Shown here one piece after another: positions 16,207 through 25,370 of a stretch of 32,452 nt of DNA. Both the position numbers and the translations under genes were made by a program. Under the pieces are notes generated by a model. That model saw only the letters and a list, made by a program, of their open reading frames with translations, ran no database searches and was not told the DNA's origin. Positions within the stretch are counted from its first letter, which is position 1. Every line of letters begins with the position of its first letter. This DNA comes from Bacteroidales bacterium (lineage in GTDB: Bacteria; Bacteroidota; Bacteroidia; Bacteroidales; VadinHA17). Where the stretch lies: positions 1 to 32,452 of the forward strand of contig JAAYUS010000012.1 of assembly GCA_012517605.1 (NCBI GenBank), given 5' to 3'.

Positions 16207-19190
16207 AAAGAACGGGTTTGATTTTAATTGTGCTCCTGCTTGTGTCCTGTATCAGCAATAAAAATACAGTAAGAATAAAAGAGTTTCATCCCTTGTGGGA
16301 CACAGTAAGGGTGCTTAGTAATCCTGGCAAAGGCTGGTACCATCACCTTCTGGATAATGGGATCAGTAAATATAAGATCAGGAATGACTCCATTTTCTTT
16401 TCATTTCCTGGCATGGATCATCTTTATCTTCGCCTTGCCTGGAGTTACCTTGAACCTGAAGAAGGAATCTTTAACTGGCAGGTTATTGACACTATTATTG
16501 ACAAATATGTGCCTTTGGGTTACGGAATCTCATTCAGGATTACGAGCAAAGAAACCGGTAAGTTCCCGGGATCAGTAAATCAGGAAGTTGCCGGAGTACA
16601 ATACGCAACCCCTTTCTGGGTAGTAAAAGCCGGAGCTGGAGGGAGTGTCGCGGAAAGGAACGGAACAAAATCATGGGTGCCCGACTGGGACGACCCGGTC
16701 TACCTGAAAAAGCTTGATGCTTTCCATAAAGCCTTTGCAGAAAGATATGATGGAAAGCCGTGGTTAAGATATGTCGACATTGGCAGTATAGGTGAGTGGG
16801 GCGAAGGGCATACCAGTTTTTCTACAAAGGTACCTCCCTCAGTGGAAGAGGTAAAGGCAAACATGGACATTTTCCTTAAACACTACAAAAAGAGCCAGCT
16901 TGTATGTACTGATGATCTTATTTATTATGGGAAGAATGAGGAAGATGTGAAGTCGATTCTCTCTTATGCACTTGGAAACGGGATCTCCCTGCGAGATGAC
17001 AGTCCTCTTGTAGACTGGTATGTTCAGAATTATCCCGATACATGGTCGGTAAGCCATCCCTGGTTTTATGATCCATTGTACCTCTCCAGTCCGGTCGTGT
17101 TTGAACTTCAGCACTACGGAACTGTAAAGAAAGACGGAAACTGGCTTGGCCCTGACGGGTCTGACACTATTCCCCGGTTCAGGAAGTCAGGTGCACGAAT
17201 TATGCGCAGGGCAATTGAAACAATGCACGCCACATATATTGGATATCATGGCTATGCTGAAGAGTGGCTGGCTGATAACCCCGTCCTGACCAAAGAGCTG
17301 GCGAACCTTTGCGGATACTGGTATTTCCCGGTAACCATTACATATCCTAAAAAATTGTTGACGGGCTTGAACACTATTGAAATGGAGTGGATTAATAAAG
17401 GTGTCGCCCCTGCTTACAATTCATTTGCAATTATATTCCGGTTTACCTCTGCAACCGATGGTCAGGTTTTCGACGTGGTTGTTGAAGATTCGGGAAACAG
17501 GAACTGGCTGCCGGGCAAAATACAAAAAGAACGATACGATATTGAGCTGCCATCAGCCCTTAAAAAAGGTGAATATTTCATGAAATTTAAACTGATGGAG
17601 ATAAATAATGATGTAAAGAACGAAGTAAAGGTGGGCTTAAAGGAATCACTGATTGATGGCGATGGATTTGCTCTGATCGGTAAAATCACTCTGCTGCTGG
17701 CATCAGGTTGCAGAAAGCCTGCAGAAACAGGCCTCTGGCAGATCTTTGAATCGTCAATTGAAAATAGGAAAATTTACTCCAACCCTTTTGCTGATGTAAG
17801 CCTTAATGTTATTTATACCAGGCCTGACGGCAGCAAGATTGAATTTCCTGGTTTCTACGCAGGCAACAGCCTGTGGAAGATAAGGCTTATGCCCGATCAG
17901 GCCGGCAGGTGGAAATACCGGGCTGTTTTTTCTGATAAAAGCAAAAGGATGAGGGGCTCTTTTATGTGCAATGAATCTGACGTTCCCGGAATGGTAACCC
18001 TTTATGAAGATAATCCCATCTGGTTTGGATACACATCAGGAAAACCTCTCCTTCTGCGCAGTTTTCAAGTTGGAGACAGGTTTTTCGCTGACACTTCAAA
18101 TTTCATAACCGGCGAGGTATGGAGTGATATTCACAGAAGCAGGTTCCTTAACTGGCTCCAGGCAAACAGGTACAATATGATCTCTGCAGCAAGCCATTAC
18201 CTCAACAGGAATAGTGAGGGGCGTGGCAAAGGCTGGAATACCCCAGATCTGTGGGATGAAAATGCACAACTGCCGGTTCCCGCTGAATATGAAAAAATGG
18301 AAAAAGTACTTAACGAATTGGCCGCAAGGAAAATAATTGTATTTCCGTTTTCAGGATTTCTCGGAAGAAATGCTGATTACCCCTCTGACCCGGTAAAACG
18401 TGAACTTTATCTAACATATACAATTTCCAGGCTTGCCTCTTACTGGAACGTTGTGTTCAATACAGGCGGACCTGAACCTACTCTTCCTCATTCTCCTTAT
18501 TTGTCACGGGAAGAGATAATACAAACAGGCATGGCAATAAAGGAGCTTAACAAAAACAATCATCTCATTACGGTACATACACCAACAGGCGACAGTGAAT
18601 TCAGGGATGAACCATGGCTCGATTTTATTACGCTTCAGGGACCAAAAACAACCAACCGAAAAGAGCTGTATGAAGGATTGCTAAGAAACCATACTAAGAA
18701 AAAGGGGCTCTATGCACAGGAAACCCTCTGGCCTGGAAATAAATATCATCCTGCCTATACGAACAGTGATATCAGAAAAAACACAATAGTGGCAACAATG
18801 GCGGCAGCAATGATAAATTTTGCCGATATGAACGGGGATTCATCGTCAGGATTCTCAGGCTCACTTGATACTGAAAAGGCAAATGATGAGATTCATAAAA
18901 TTTATAATAATACGCTTGATTTCTTTGAATCTGTCGACTACTATAAAATGAGTCCGATGAATGAAATCGCAGATAATGGCTATTGTCTTGCTCTGCCCGG
19001 TAAAGAATATCTTGTTTATCTCGAGGAAGGTGGAATGGTGAACCTGGAAGTGGAACAGGGGGAGTACAAAGTAACCTGGGTGAATGCAAGTAATCCTAAA
19101 GAGATTATTGACGGAGGATTAACTACAGATGGTAAGGGATTTACTTCTCCCAGACATGGGGTTGACTGGTTTCTAAGACTTGTAAAGTGA
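16203..19190 (+). CDS. Fusion of a DUF4832-type barrel lipoprotein with a DUF5060/DUF4038-type glycosidase
   Basis: A 995-residue protein, about twice the size of its relatives. The leader ends LLLVSC (Cys16), so it is a lipoprotein. Residues 30-490 form a barrel plus beta domain of DUF4874/DUF4832 type (GSIGEWGEGHTSF, LANLCGYWYFPVTITYP, EWINKGVAPAYNSF). Residues 496-503 then read TLLLASGC, an apparent lipobox with Cys503 followed by RKPAETG, as at the start of a separate lipoprotein. A complete DUF5060 (510-590) and DUF4038-like barrel follow, with Glu758 in NTGGPEP and Glu840 in YAQETLWP. There is no start codon in frame at the junction, so as read it is one polypeptide. It starts inside the preceding stop (ATGA). 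Confidence 0.75.
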   Translation: MKRTGLILIVLLLVSCISNKNTVRIKEFHPLWDTVRVLSNPGKGWYHHLLDNGISKYKIRNDSIFFSFPGMDHLYLRLAWSYLEPEEGIFNWQVIDTIIDKYVPLGYGISFRITSKETGKFPGSVNQEVAGVQYATPFWVVKAGAGGSVAERNGTKSWVPDWDDPVYLKKLDAFHKAFAERYDGKPWLRYVDIGSIGEWGEGHTSFSTKVPPSVEEVKANMDIFLKHYKKSQLVCTDDLIYYGKNEEDVKSILSYALGNGISLRDDSPLVDWYVQNYPDTWSVSHPWFYDPLYLSSPVVFELQHYGTVKKDGNWLGPDGSDTIPRFRKSGARIMRRAIETMHATYIGYHGYAEEWLADNPVLTKELANLCGYWYFPVTITYPKKLLTGLNTIEMEWINKGVAPAYNSFAIIFRFTSATDGQVFDVVVEDSGNRNWLPGKIQKERYDIELPSALKKGEYFMKFKLMEINNDVKNEVKVGLKESLIDGDGFALIGKITLLLASGCRKPAETGLWQIFESSIENRKIYSNPFADVSLNVIYTRPDGSKIEFPGFYAGNSLWKIRLMPDQAGRWKYRAVFSDKSKRMRGSFMCNESDVPGMVTLYEDNPIWFGYTSGKPLLLRSFQVGDRFFADTSNFITGEVWSDIHRSRFLNWLQANRYNMISAASHYLNRNSEGRGKGWNTPDLWDENAQLPVPAEYEKMEKVLNELAARKIIVFPFSGFLGRNADYPSDPVKRELYLTYTISRLASYWNVVFNTGGPEPTLPHSPYLSREEIIQTGMAIKELNKNNHLITVHTPTGDSEFRDEPWLDFITLQGPKTTNRKELYEGLLRNHTKKKGLYAQETLWPGNKYHPAYTNSDIRKNTIVATMAAAMINFADMNGDSSSGFSGSLDTEKANDEIHKIYNNTLDFFESVDYYKMSPMNEIADNGYCLALPGKEYLVYLEEGGMVNLEVEQGEYKVTWVNASNPKEIIDGGLTTDGKGFTSPRHGVDWFLRLVK

Positions 19191-19365
19191 GTCTTCTTCC
19201 GGCCGATACTTATGCTTTTTGCTGCCAGATTCAACAATACAACTTATGGCAAATCTGCTTCAGACTATAAAACCCTGGTGGAAAGCCCTGCCATATGTAG
19301 TCGTCAGCCAGAGTCTGCTTAACCTGACGGCAATGAGAAAGGTTTCAATTATATAAAACATAAAT

Positions 19366-20670
19366 ATGGCATTATCTTTTTACGGACTGCTGGTCAATCT
19401 GACTTTTCTTTTTGGTCTTTTCAATCCCATTCCAAATAGAAATATAATTATTCTGAAACCCTCAGGAGATTCTTTAATGACGGGGCTTATACAGAAGGCT
19501 GTTGATGATTGTGAAAGCAGAGGCGGCGGAGCTGTCCGTTTTGCAAAAGGAGAGTATCATTCCGGAACCATCCTTTTAAAAAGCAATGTTAGGTTGCATC
19601 TTAAAAGAAATGCAATAATAAAAGGCAGTGATAAATATTCCGACTACAGAAATGATGCTTTTTTTTACGGCAAAGACCTGAACAATGTCGAGATAACAGG
19701 CAGAGGAAGCATTGACGGCGTCGATTGTTATAATCCGCGAGGTGAGGAAGGATTCAGGGGTCCGCACTGCATACGTCTCATTAATTGCGAAGGAATAAAG
19801 CTGGAAGGATTTACTATAAAGAATGCAGCAAACTGGGCAATCAATTGCCGTAATTGCTCAGGTGGAAATGTAACAAATGTTACAATCCGTGGCGGACATG
19901 ACGGCCTGCACACAAGGTTCTGCAAAAATTTCATAGTTAAAAAATGTGATTTCCGTACCGGCGATGATGCCTTTGCCGGAAATGACAACCAGGATTTTTT
20001 TATTTCTGACTGCCTTATTAATACATCCTGTAATGGTTTCAGACTGGGCTGTCTCAACCTGAAAGTTCAGCGGTGCAAATTATGGGGCCCGGGGGAGTAT
20101 ATGCATAAAATCCAGAAAAGGAACAATATGCTTTCAGCCTTTGTCCATTTTTCACCTCCCGATGAAAAACCCACCCTAAAAAGCGGTAACTGGATCATTA
20201 AGGATGTAACAGTTGAGAATGTCGACCATTTTTACATGTACAACTACAAAAAAGGACTGTGGCAGACGGGGAAACCTGTAACTTCTGTATCATTTGAAAA
20301 TATAGATGCCAAAGACATCCTCAATGCCTTTTATATTTCAGGAGATACCGGGCGCCTCTTCAACATGAACCTTATAAAATGCAAATTCAGCTTCAGGGAT
20401 GATTCGGAATACATTGGAAAAAGCTTTGAAGGAGCCAGGCTGGAATCTGATTATTTCTTCCATGCTGAGAACTTTAACCGGATATCTCTTTCCAATGTCG
20501 ATTTCACTAAAAAGAATTCATCAGTGATTCTGGATTGTTTATCAGGCAATTCAATTGCCATGAAATCAGTAAGATTCAATACCGGATCACAAATGACTCC
20601 ATATTTCCTTGAAAACACTAAAGAAACAGAACTAAGCCATATGAGATTGAATGGCTCAAAAATAAACTGA
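19366..20670 (+). CDS. GH28-like beta-helix protein (polygalacturonase superfamily), divergent active site
   Basis: A 434-residue right-handed beta-helix with a hydrophobic N terminus (3-20) but no clear cleavage site. The family-like N-terminal part reads GLIQKAVDDCESRGGGAVRFAKGEYHSGTILLKSNV. The active-site region has HDGLHTRFC (Asp179, in place of NTDG) and TGDDAFA (Asp200-Asp201). The usual GHG is replaced by CNGFRLG and no RIK is seen. Two of the three aspartate sites of GH28 are thus kept and the histidine and Arg/Lys sites are lost or moved. It precedes the apiose-utilisation genes by 186 bp, so a galacturonan bearing apiose is a plausible substrate. A lyase or exo-acting role is also possible. 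Confidence 0.7.
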   Translation: MALSFYGLLVNLTFLFGLFNPIPNRNIIILKPSGDSLMTGLIQKAVDDCESRGGGAVRFAKGEYHSGTILLKSNVRLHLKRNAIIKGSDKYSDYRNDAFFYGKDLNNVEITGRGSIDGVDCYNPRGEEGFRGPHCIRLINCEGIKLEGFTIKNAANWAINCRNCSGGNVTNVTIRGGHDGLHTRFCKNFIVKKCDFRTGDDAFAGNDNQDFFISDCLINTSCNGFRLGCLNLKVQRCKLWGPGEYMHKIQKRNNMLSAFVHFSPPDEKPTLKSGNWIIKDVTVENVDHFYMYNYKKGLWQTGKPVTSVSFENIDAKDILNAFYISGDTGRLFNMNLIKCKFSFRDDSEYIGKSFEGARLESDYFFHAENFNRISLSNVDFTKKNSSVILDCLSGNSIAMKSVRFNTGSQMTPYFLENTKETELSHMRLNGSKIN

Positions 20671-20759
20671 AATAGAAACAATCCTGCCATTACCATATAA
20701 AAAGTAAAATCGATTAATAAACAGACCTCTCGCATCCCATAAGTAATGCAGAAACCAAT

Positions 20760-20790
20760 TTTGGATAAAAAATATTTCATATTAACTTTA
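20760..20790 (+). promoter_or_regulatory. Candidate promoter for the apiose operon
   Basis: TTTG at 20760-20763 is followed after 19 bp by TAACTTTA (20783-20790), which matches TAnnTTTG at 7 of 8 positions. Spacing fits Bacteroidota sigma-ABfr promoters. The leader to ATG 20857 would be about 60 nt. A second partial box, TAAGTTTA, lies at 20794-20801. Confidence 0.3.
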
Positions 20791-20856
20791 AGATAAGTTT
20801 AAGGCCAGATTCTGTAATGCTAATTTTATAACAACGCCCGGAAAAACCACCGATTT

Positions 20857-22824
20857 ATGAATCATGGAAATTCTATTAAGAAATTTACAGATGATCTTCC
20901 CGAAAGAATTAAACAAATCGGGACAACAGAAGAAGTTAATGAATGGAAATACCTGAGAGCCGGTAAGCTTAAAATGATTTACCGAAATGGCACGATACGT
21001 TATCTTTCAGGTGGAAATAATGAATTGATAAGGATGATTTATGCTGCAGTCCGCGACAAGGATTGGCAGGTAGTTCTTCCACATATTGAAGATGAGAATA
21101 TTACAATTGATGGAAATTCATTCAGCATAGAATTCAAATGCCGTTACAAAAATGCCGGAATTGATTTCCTTGCCGGATTCACGATATACGGCAGCGAGGA
21201 TAACAGCATCACTCTGATAATGGATGGGCAGGCTCTTGAAACATTCGAAAAGAACCGTATTGGATGGTGCGTTTTACATCCTGTAGAAGGTTGTGCCGGG
21301 ACAAACTGTATAATAGAACACTCAAACGGATCAACTACGCAATCAGCTTTTCCTGAAGAAATCAGTCCGTATCAGATCTTTTCAAACATAAGATCAATGA
21401 ACTGGATGAATGGAAAAATCAATTGCAAAATTTCTTTTGAAGGTGATGTTTTTGAAACGGAGGATCAACGTAACTGGACAGATGCATCATTCAAAACCTA
21501 TTCCACCCCGCTTTCTCTGCCATTTCCTGTAACCATTGATAAAGATACCAGGATATATCAGAAAATAGTCCTGAACTTTAATGGTCAGTTTGAAGAAGAT
21601 CGTGATGGTGATAAGGTAAATATAGTCAGACTTTACCCTGATGAAACTTACAGGATCCCTGAGCTTGGCATATGCAGGCGATCCTCTGGTGATGGCTCCC
21701 TAAGGGAAAACGAAGCAAAAATACTCAGAGCACTCCGTTTTGATCACTACAGGATTGACATTCACCTTTATAAAAAAGACTGGCAGAAGGAAGCCTCAAA
21801 AGCTGCTTCCGAATCTCATGATCTTGGTTTTCCGGTTGAAGTTGCCCTTTTCTTCGACGATAGCTATGAAACTCTGATAAAGAGTTTTATAAAATGGTAT
21901 TCTGAAGAAAGAATAACTATTGCATCGGTTCTTCTGTATCATTTCTCAATACCATTGATTCCTGACGAACGGGTATGGGAGATTATCAGAAATCTCAGGG
22001 AAACAGATCCGCAGATCAAAGTTGCAGCCGGAACAAACGCAAATTTTGCACAGCTGAACCGTAACCGTCCGGGTGATTCCAGAAATGATTCGGTATGCTT
22101 TTCCATTCATCCGCAGGAACATCTTTCAGACAATCTTACCCTTGTCGAGAATCTGAAAGCACAGGGCTATGCAGTGTCAAGTGCCAAAAGATATTTTGGA
22201 AATAAAAAGATTGCCGTTTCGCCTGTCACTATTCAGAGAAGGTTCAATGCAAACAAATCACTTTTTGAAATACCATATATTGGTAATGACATGCCACCGC
22301 AGGTCGACAGTCGTCTAATGTCACTTTTTGGGGCATGCTGGACTGCCATCAGTGTAAAATATATATGTGAAGCAGGGGCCGACAGCATCACATACTATGA
22401 AACTGCAGGAGAAAGAGGTATAATTCAGGGAGAAACCGACCCGCAATGGCCCGGACAATTCAGAACGGTAAAAGGAATGATATTCCCTGTTTACCACGTT
22501 TTCAGGTTCATTCTTGCCAATAAATCATTCCATGTGTTGAAAAGTACAAGCTCAAGACCATTGGATGTTGACTGCCTGGCCCTCTCCGACGGCAAACAGG
22601 CAAGATTAATACTTGTGAACTTTACATCCGGCGTACAAACTGTACTTCTTGAATGCTGCTCGGGTTTGTTCAGGATAAGGACTCTAAGTACAGACAGCTT
22701 CAGTGAAGCTGCATCAAACATGAGGTGGACAGGTATGGAAAAGGAAAAAGTAATTAAATCACAAAACATTTTTGATCTGGAACCCTTTTCAATAAATTTT
22801 ATTGAAGGCTGGAAAAAACATTAA
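20857..22824 (+). CDS. apnL: D-apionate lactonase (D-apionolactonase) family protein
   Basis: A 655-residue protein without a signal peptide, hence cytoplasmic. It should hydrolyse D-apionolactone to D-apionate. The N-terminal domain carries the family strings RMIYAAVRDKDW (59-70), NRIGWCVLHPVEGCAG (133-148) and TEDQRNWTDASFKTY (201-215), which I associate specifically with ApnL. A TIM barrel runs from about 285 to 560 and a C-terminal beta domain follows. The family's typical size is about 600 residues. All downstream neighbours fit the same pathway: permease, GH140-type apiosidase, OiaC-, ApsD- and ApnO-like enzymes. The name rests on motif recall and gene order, not on a search. Confidence 0.83.
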   Translation: MNHGNSIKKFTDDLPERIKQIGTTEEVNEWKYLRAGKLKMIYRNGTIRYLSGGNNELIRMIYAAVRDKDWQVVLPHIEDENITIDGNSFSIEFKCRYKNAGIDFLAGFTIYGSEDNSITLIMDGQALETFEKNRIGWCVLHPVEGCAGTNCIIEHSNGSTTQSAFPEEISPYQIFSNIRSMNWMNGKINCKISFEGDVFETEDQRNWTDASFKTYSTPLSLPFPVTIDKDTRIYQKIVLNFNGQFEEDRDGDKVNIVRLYPDETYRIPELGICRRSSGDGSLRENEAKILRALRFDHYRIDIHLYKKDWQKEASKAASESHDLGFPVEVALFFDDSYETLIKSFIKWYSEERITIASVLLYHFSIPLIPDERVWEIIRNLRETDPQIKVAAGTNANFAQLNRNRPGDSRNDSVCFSIHPQEHLSDNLTLVENLKAQGYAVSSAKRYFGNKKIAVSPVTIQRRFNANKSLFEIPYIGNDMPPQVDSRLMSLFGACWTAISVKYICEAGADSITYYETAGERGIIQGETDPQWPGQFRTVKGMIFPVYHVFRFILANKSFHVLKSTSSRPLDVDCLALSDGKQARLILVNFTSGVQTVLLECCSGLFRIRTLSTDSFSEAASNMRWTGMEKEKVIKSQNIFDLEPFSINFIEGWKKH

Positions 22825-22867
22825 ATCCCTGAAATTTATAATTTTAATAAACTTAAAATAACATTAA

Positions 22868-23869
22868 ATGGTACTTGTTCAAAACTATGCATTAGCAGTA
22901 TTCCTGTGTTTTGTTGCAATGGTATGCTGGGGCTCATGGCAGAATACAAGAAATTTGATCGGTAAGGACTGGCGGTTTGAATTATATTATTGGGATTACA
23001 CGGCCGGTATATTGATTTTTGCCATTATAATGGCTTTTACATTCGGTAGTTTCGGAAATCAGGGCCGGAGTTTTTTAACAGATCTTGCTCAGGCTGATGC
23101 CAGAAATCTTCTTTTTTCAGCTCTTGGCGGATTCATATGGAACATAGGCACCCTGCTGCTTGTTGCTTCCATCTCTATAGCCGGAATGTCGGTGGCATTT
23201 CCAATAGGAGGAGGTCTGGGATGGATACTCGGGATTTTCATAAACTACCTTGGTAAGCCGGAAGGAAATCCAGTTTTTCTTTTTGGCGGATCTGCCGTAA
23301 TACTTGTTGCAATACTTTTAAGCATGCAGTCGTACCGAAAACTTGCCAGCAACCAGAATAAACCTCCTGCCAAGGGCATTATTCTCGCACTTCTGGCAGG
23401 GCTTTGTATAGCATTCTTTTACAGATTTGTGGCATCATCACTGGCAACCGATTTCTCGCCAGCCGACGATGGGAAAATAAGTTCATACACTGCAGTGGTA
23501 TTCTTCTCCCTTGGAGCCATGTTCAGCACTGTCATCATTAATCCATTCTTTATGGCAAAACCTGTTGAGGGTAACCCGGTAAAAATATCGGAATGGAGTA
23601 CAGGAGGAACACGTACTCATATTTTAGGCTTACTTGGAGGAGCGATATGGTGTATCGGAAATTCGGTAAGTTTCATGTCGGTGGGAGCTGCCAGTCCGGC
23701 AATATCATATGGATTGAGCAACGCAGCACCTGTCATCGCAGCAATCTGGGGCATCTTTGTCTGGAAAGAATTCAGAGACTCTCCTAAAGGGACAAATACA
23801 CTCCTGACATTTATGTTTGTATGTTACCTTATTGGACTTGTTATGATTGTTTATTCAAAAATGGGATGA
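22868..23869 (+). CDS. DMT-superfamily sugar permease (GRP/RhaT-like), candidate apiose importer
   Basis: A 333-residue, very hydrophobic protein with about ten membrane segments and an internal repeat of the DMT type. The start MVLVQNYALAVFLCFVAMVCWGSWQNT and the paired GGFIWNIGTLLLVASISIAGMSVAFPIGGGLGW (first half) and GGAIWCIGNSVSFMSVGAASPAISYGLSNAAP (second half) recall the glucose/rhamnose/ureide permease branch. Tight packing (43 bp after apnL, 61 bp before the GH140-type gene) suggests it carries the sugar released by the apiosidase across the inner membrane. Substrate is inferred from context; apionate or an apioside are alternatives. Confidence 0.75.
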   Translation: MVLVQNYALAVFLCFVAMVCWGSWQNTRNLIGKDWRFELYYWDYTAGILIFAIIMAFTFGSFGNQGRSFLTDLAQADARNLLFSALGGFIWNIGTLLLVASISIAGMSVAFPIGGGLGWILGIFINYLGKPEGNPVFLFGGSAVILVAILLSMQSYRKLASNQNKPPAKGIILALLAGLCIAFFYRFVASSLATDFSPADDGKISSYTAVVFFSLGAMFSTVIINPFFMAKPVEGNPVKISEWSTGGTRTHILGLLGGAIWCIGNSVSFMSVGAASPAISYGLSNAAPVIAAIWGIFVWKEFRDSPKGTNTLLTFMFVCYLIGLVMIVYSKMG

Positions 23870-23930
23870 TAAGATTCAACCGGTATATTTAGTAATCTCT
23901 GTTCACCTTTAATATTTAATTTCCTCAATT

Positions 23931-25370
23931 ATGATCAAAAGAATATTATTCACGGCCGGCTTATTTTGCATAGCTTTTTATGCCCTGCCGCAACAGGGTA
24001 GAAATTGGATCGGCATGTCGGCTGACCTTTCACACGGGAAACTCAAAGTATCGGAAAACAAAAGGTTTCTGGAATTTGAAGATGGAACTCCATTTTTTTA
24101 TCTTGGAGACACGGGCTGGGAGCTTTTTCACCGGCTTAACAAGGATGAAACAGAAAAGTATCTGGAGAACAGGAGGGCAAAGGGTTTTACTGTAATCCAG
24201 GCTGTGATCCTTGCAGAGGTTGATGGTCTCAATACTCCTAACGCTGAAGGCAACAAACCGCTTATCAATAACGATCCGCTTAAACCCAACGAAGCATATT
24301 TTGCACATGTCGACTGGGTTATAAAGAAAGCAGCTGAAAAAGGTATTTTTATCGGGCTTCTGCCAACCTGGGGCGACAAATGGAACAGGAAATGGGGAAC
24401 GGGGCCTGTGATCTTCAATCCTGAAAATGCATTTAAATACGGGAAATTCCTTGGAGAACGTTACCGTAACCAATCCAACATAATCTGGATCCTGGGAGGC
24501 GACAGACCAGTGGAAGTTGAACTCCAGCGTCAGACAGTTTCAGCAATGGCTGAAGGGCTGAGAGAAGGTGACGGCGGATCACATCTCATCAGCTTTCATC
24601 CTACAGGAGGTTCGGGCTCTTCCCAGTATTTTCACAATGAACCCTGGCTCGACTTCAATATGAGGCAGAACGGTCACAGTCTGAGCTTCACCGAGCGCTA
24701 CTCAGCAACTTACGAAGATTACCGGCTCGAACCTCCAAAACCTGTAATAGATGCTGAACCCATTTATGAAGATCACCCTATAAACTTCAGCCCCGATGCA
24801 AACAGTCATTCCACGGCAGCGGATGTTCGTAGGCCTCTTTACTGGGATCTTTTCAGCGGCGCATGCGGCCATACTTACGGACACCATTCAGTATGGCAGA
24901 TGTGGACACCGTCGAGGTCTCCTATCAACCGTCCGCTTATGCCATGGTATGAAGCAATTGATCAGCCTGGAGCTGCACAGATGATGTATGGAAGGTTGCT
25001 CCTGGAGTCAAGACCATTCCTGACACGCATTCCCGACAATTCGGTAATTGTTCCTGATAACATCGTATCAGCAGTACCGGGTTCAGGTTCATACAGGTTC
25101 GTTGCCACACGCGACCAGGATGGTACCTATGCTATGATATATGCTCCTGTCGGAAGAAAATTTACAGTCAGAATGGATGCTATTAAAGGTAAAGAAATTG
25201 TTGCCTGGTGGTTTAATCCCCGGAACGGGGAATCAACAATTATCGGGAAATTCTCCGGTACAGGCAACCAGGTATTTAACACCCCTGCACCTGGCGAAAA
25301 CCTCGACTGGATCCTTGTACTTGATGATGCATCAAAGAAATACCCCGCTCCTGGGACAAGAAAACAATAA
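23931..25370 (+). CDS. GH140-type apiosidase-like enzyme (DUF4038), secreted
   Basis: A 479-residue secreted enzyme with a signal peptide in the first 20 residues. DUF4038 barrel hallmarks are [15 protein letters not shown] (55-69), [20 protein letters not shown] with Asp191, and [11 protein letters not shown] with Glu276. An Asp/Glu pair at about these positions is what the characterised RG-II apiosidase of GH140 uses. The C terminus ([10 protein letters not shown] to LDWILVLDD) is the small collagen-binding-like domain that usually follows. Unlike its DUF5060-bearing relatives upstream, it starts directly at the barrel. Its stop shares one base with the next start codon. Release of apiose from a pectic chain fits the neighbouring catabolic genes. 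Confidence 0.82.
   Translation: MIKRILFTAGLFCIAFYALPQQGRNWIGMSADLSHGKLKVSENKRFLEFEDGTPFFYLGDTGWELFHRLNKDETEKYLENRRAKGFTVIQAVILAEVDGLNTPNAEGNKPLINNDPLKPNEAYFAHVDWVIKKAAEKGIFIGLLPTWGDKWNRKWGTGPVIFNPENAFKYGKFLGERYRNQSNIIWILGGDRPVEVELQRQTVSAMAEGLREGDGGSHLISFHPTGGSGSSQYFHNEPWLDFNMRQNGHSLSFTERYSATYEDYRLEPPKPVIDAEPIYEDHPINFSPDANSHSTAADVRRPLYWDLFSGACGHTYGHHSVWQMWTPSRSPINRPLMPWYEAIDQPGAAQMMYGRLLLESRPFLTRIPDNSVIVPDNIVSAVPGSGSYRFVATRDQDGTYAMIYAPVGRKFTVRMDAIKGKEIVAWWFNPRNGESTIIGKFSGTGNQVFNTPAPGENLDWILVLDDASKKYPAPGTRKQ

Noticed and set aside
19246-19356. A 36-codon frame (MANLLQTIKPWW...) between the fusion gene and the GH28-like gene
   Set aside because: It has an ATG and ends 9 bp before the next gene, but it is short, matches no family I know and has no upstream signal. 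It could be real, yet the evidence is insufficient to list it as a gene.
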